Below are positions 6,485-7,918 of a DNA stretch of 7,918 nucleotides, piece after piece. The notes below the pieces were generated by a model that was not told the DNA's origin, did not search any database, and was given only the letters and a program-made list of their open reading frames with translations. A program made the position numbers and the translations under genes. The DNA is from Bacteroidota bacterium (GTDB lineage: Bacteria; Bacteroidota; Bacteroidia; J057): contig RDXT01000608.1 in assembly GCA_004292985.1 (NCBI GenBank), positions 1-7,918 of the forward strand, in the 5' to 3' direction. Numbering within the stretch: the stretch's first letter is position 1; each line of letters opens with the position of its first letter.

Positions 6485-6803
6485 CGGAAACGTATTTGTA
6501 CTACTACTAACTCATTTCAAAGGTATCTGTTTTCCCGCTTCGAGGAATATTTATTGCCGGAAAAGGGGTTTAAATGGTTGCTTTGTATGTAAGATGTGCT
6601 ATAAAAAGACGGCGACTTATTCTGAAAATGCTTAATTTTACCTCCAAATAGCCCGAATTATCTGCCAGTTCCTCAATCAGTGGCGCTTAGGCTTTGATAG
6701 AATCTATACAATAAATGCTTGCTTGTTCGGGCAATCCTGTACTATTTACATTGTGTTTATTCCCATTTACGGTAATTGTCACAGTTGAAAAGCTACCCCC
6801 CTG
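6485..6803. other. Gene-free divergent intergenic region
   Basis: These 319 bp between the DUF2452 and Hpt starts are more AT-rich than the flanking genes and hold no convincing coding frame. The DUF2452 promoter element lies at 6518-6525. The Hpt promoter should be in the right half, but no exact TAnnTTTG was found; TTTG at 6693-6696 is a possible -33 element. A small perfect inverted repeat (ATAGA, one base, TCTAT, at 6697-6707) could be an operator but may be chance. No RNA gene, terminator or longer repeat was recognised. Confidence 0.55.
6518..6525 (-). promoter_or_regulatory. Candidate Bacteroidota promoter -7 element for the DUF2452 gene
   Basis: On the minus strand TACCTTTG is an exact match to the TAnnTTTG -7 consensus of Bacteroidota primary sigma factor promoters. 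It lies 34 bp upstream of the DUF2452 start codon, leaving room for a short 5' leader. A clear TTTG -33 element is missing at the expected 17-23 bp upstream, where only AT-rich sequence is seen. Confidence 0.42.
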
Positions 6804-7211
6804 ATGTCGCAAACTCATTCCTCCAACACACATCCTACGCAAGTGACCTACGAATATCTTGACTCCGGCGCTCTCGATACCATCCTCGATCTGATGGACG
6901 GTGATACGGGTATGGTGATAGATTTGGTAGATACCCTCGCGGAATCCTCCCCTGAGCTGATGTCTTCGCTGGAAGAAGGTGTCCGCGCAGGCAATGCCAG
7001 CCAGATACAGGACTCCGCTCACTCACTCAAGTCTTCCAATGCACAACTGGGCGCGATGAATTTTGCGCAGCTTTGTCAGGAAATCGAGCTGATGGGAAAA
7101 GCGAGAGACCTCAGCCGCGCTCCGGAGGTGCTCGATCTGATCCGCGACGAGTTTTTGCGCGTAGAGGCCGCTCTTCAGTCCTGGAAAAATAAACTCTTGT
7201 CCGATAGCTGA
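6804..7211 (+). CDS. Stand-alone histidine phosphotransfer (Hpt) domain protein
   Basis: A 135-residue protein consisting of one Hpt domain after a polar 15-residue leader. Hpt domains are four-helix bundles that pass phosphate between receiver domains in multistep phosphorelays. The phosphorylated residue is His73 in AHSLKSSNAQLGA (72-84), the classic H-x-L-K-x-S motif with the downstream L-G. The helix before it (about 37-62, LVDTLAESSPELMSSLEEGV) and the helix after it (85-101, MNFAQLCQEIELMGKAR) match the usual layout. There is no kinase or receiver domain, no signal peptide and no membrane segment, so it should act in the cytoplasm as a phosphate carrier. The gene 33 bp downstream encodes a propeller sensor and is a natural candidate partner, but the link rests on proximity. 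Confidence 0.93.
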   Translation: MSQTHSSNTHPTQVTYEYLDSGALDTILDLMDGDTGMVIDLVDTLAESSPELMSSLEEGVRAGNASQIQDSAHSLKSSNAQLGAMNFAQLCQEIELMGKARDLSRAPEVLDLIRDEFLRVEAALQSWKNKLLSDS

Positions 7212-7244
7212 GAAATGCAACTCAGTGCACGTTAACTAACCCTC

Positions 7245-7918
7245 ATGAAACTACTGCCCGGTCTGATCCCGGTGCTCTGTATTTCTCTGGCTTTTTCTCA
7301 GGAACACGGACGCTTCCCCCTACAAGCGTTTTATTCATCTCAATATCAGGTCGAATCCCCCACCTGGGATATCGTTCAGTCAGGCCAGGGCCTGATGTAT
7401 GTGGCTGCTTCTCAGGCCCTTCTGGAATATGATGGTGCAAGCTGGCGGAGTATCTCCCTGCCGGGCTATCCTACGGTTCGCTCCCTCGGCGCAGATCCGA
7501 AATCAGGCATTGTATATATAGGTGCCAATAATACCATCGGCTGTCTCCGCCCCAATCGCTTCGGTTGGATGGAGTACGACTCTCTCACGCACCTGCTGTC
7601 TGATAGCGACCGCCATTTTCAGGATGTGTGGCAGACGCAAGTGATCGGCGACTCGGTGTTTTTTATGAGTGAAAAGCAACTGATGCTGCTGCACAAGGGA
7701 GCTTTTCAGGTATTTCCTGCCGGTAAATTTGGGTTGTACCGGGGATTTGCGCTCAATGGAGCCTATTATGCCTACGATTTTGAAAAAGGACTTGTAAAAC
7801 TGGGAAGCCGGGGCTGGGAGTTGGTACGTACCGACCTCGATCCCGGGCTGCTTATATATGCGCTGTTACCCGGCCCGGACGGAAGCCTGATGGCCCTTGT
7901 CGAGCGACTGGGCATCTG
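7245..7918 (+). CDS. Exported beta-propeller protein, probably the sensor part of a signalling protein (3' end outside window)
   Basis: The frame from ATG at 7245 stays open to the right edge, giving 224 visible residues. Residues 1-18 are a signal peptide (hydrophobic to LAFS, then QEHG). What follows reads as short beta-propeller blades: TWDIVQSGQGLMYVAASQAL (40-59) leading to LEYDGASWRSI (60-70), then VRSLGADPKSGIVYIGANN (78-96), with further blades near 128-152, 160-188 and 200-220. The Y-D-G-x-x-W element and the Y-x-G/A turns are typical of two-component regulator propeller repeats. In Bacteroidota these are usually followed by a Y_Y_Y domain, a membrane helix and a histidine kinase or a DNA-binding output domain, none of which is inside this window. 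The output type is therefore unknown. It lies 33 bp after the Hpt gene on the same strand and is probably co-transcribed with it. Confidence 0.82.
   Translation, partial: MKLLPGLIPVLCISLAFSQEHGRFPLQAFYSSQYQVESPTWDIVQSGQGLMYVAASQALLEYDGASWRSISLPGYPTVRSLGADPKSGIVYIGANNTIGCLRPNRFGWMEYDSLTHLLSDSDRHFQDVWQTQVIGDSVFFMSEKQLMLLHKGAFQVFPAGKFGLYRGFALNGAYYAYDFEKGLVKLGSRGWELVRTDLDPGLLIYALLPGPDGSLMALVERLGI

Noticed and set aside
6444..6635. A 63-codon plus-strand open frame into the intergenic region
   Set aside because: It starts inside the DUF2452 gene on the opposite strand, and its composition and ending do not look like a conserved protein.

Overview
The window looks like chromosomal DNA from a Bacteroidota bacterium, possibly of the Saprospiria type; the class-level placement is a weak inference from gene style. 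The main evidence is a secreted enzyme ending in a type IX secretion (T9SS) type A sorting domain, a TAnnTTTG promoter element, starts without Shine-Dalgarno sequences, and a propeller-type sensor gene. No mobile element, CRISPR array, tRNA or rRNA was seen.

Left part (1-1599, plus strand): three tightly packed genes. They are the C-terminal part of a SCO1/SenC copper chaperone (cut by the window edge), a membrane-anchored monohaem cytochrome c that overlaps it by 20 bp, and, 7 bp later, a crotonase-fold enzyme whose catalytic acids match delta3,5-delta2,4-dienoyl-CoA isomerase (ECH1 type). Facing them, with a gap of only 3 bp, is a 519-residue minus-strand protein (1603-3162). It combines a signal peptide, a cytochrome c-like CxxCH domain, a type II copper monooxygenase core of the PHM/DBM family with all expected copper ligands, and a T9SS sorting domain. 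It is the most interesting gene here: a self-contained haem plus dicopper enzyme sent to the cell surface, with unknown substrate.

Middle part (3254-5289, minus strand): an intrinsic terminator, a multi-pass membrane protein, an RDD-family membrane protein (the two are probably co-transcribed), and a UPF0173 metallo-beta-lactamase-fold hydrolase. An 87-bp divergent spacer then leads to a plus-strand lipoprotein of unknown function (5377-6039), which converges with a DUF2452 protein (6050-6484, minus).

Right part (6485-7918): a 319-bp gene-free spacer with a good candidate promoter for the DUF2452 gene. It is followed on the plus strand by a stand-alone histidine phosphotransfer (Hpt) protein and, 33 bp later, by the start of a secreted or periplasmic beta-propeller protein that runs off the window. 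In Bacteroidota such propellers usually form the sensor part of large signalling proteins, so this pair probably belongs to a phosphorelay.
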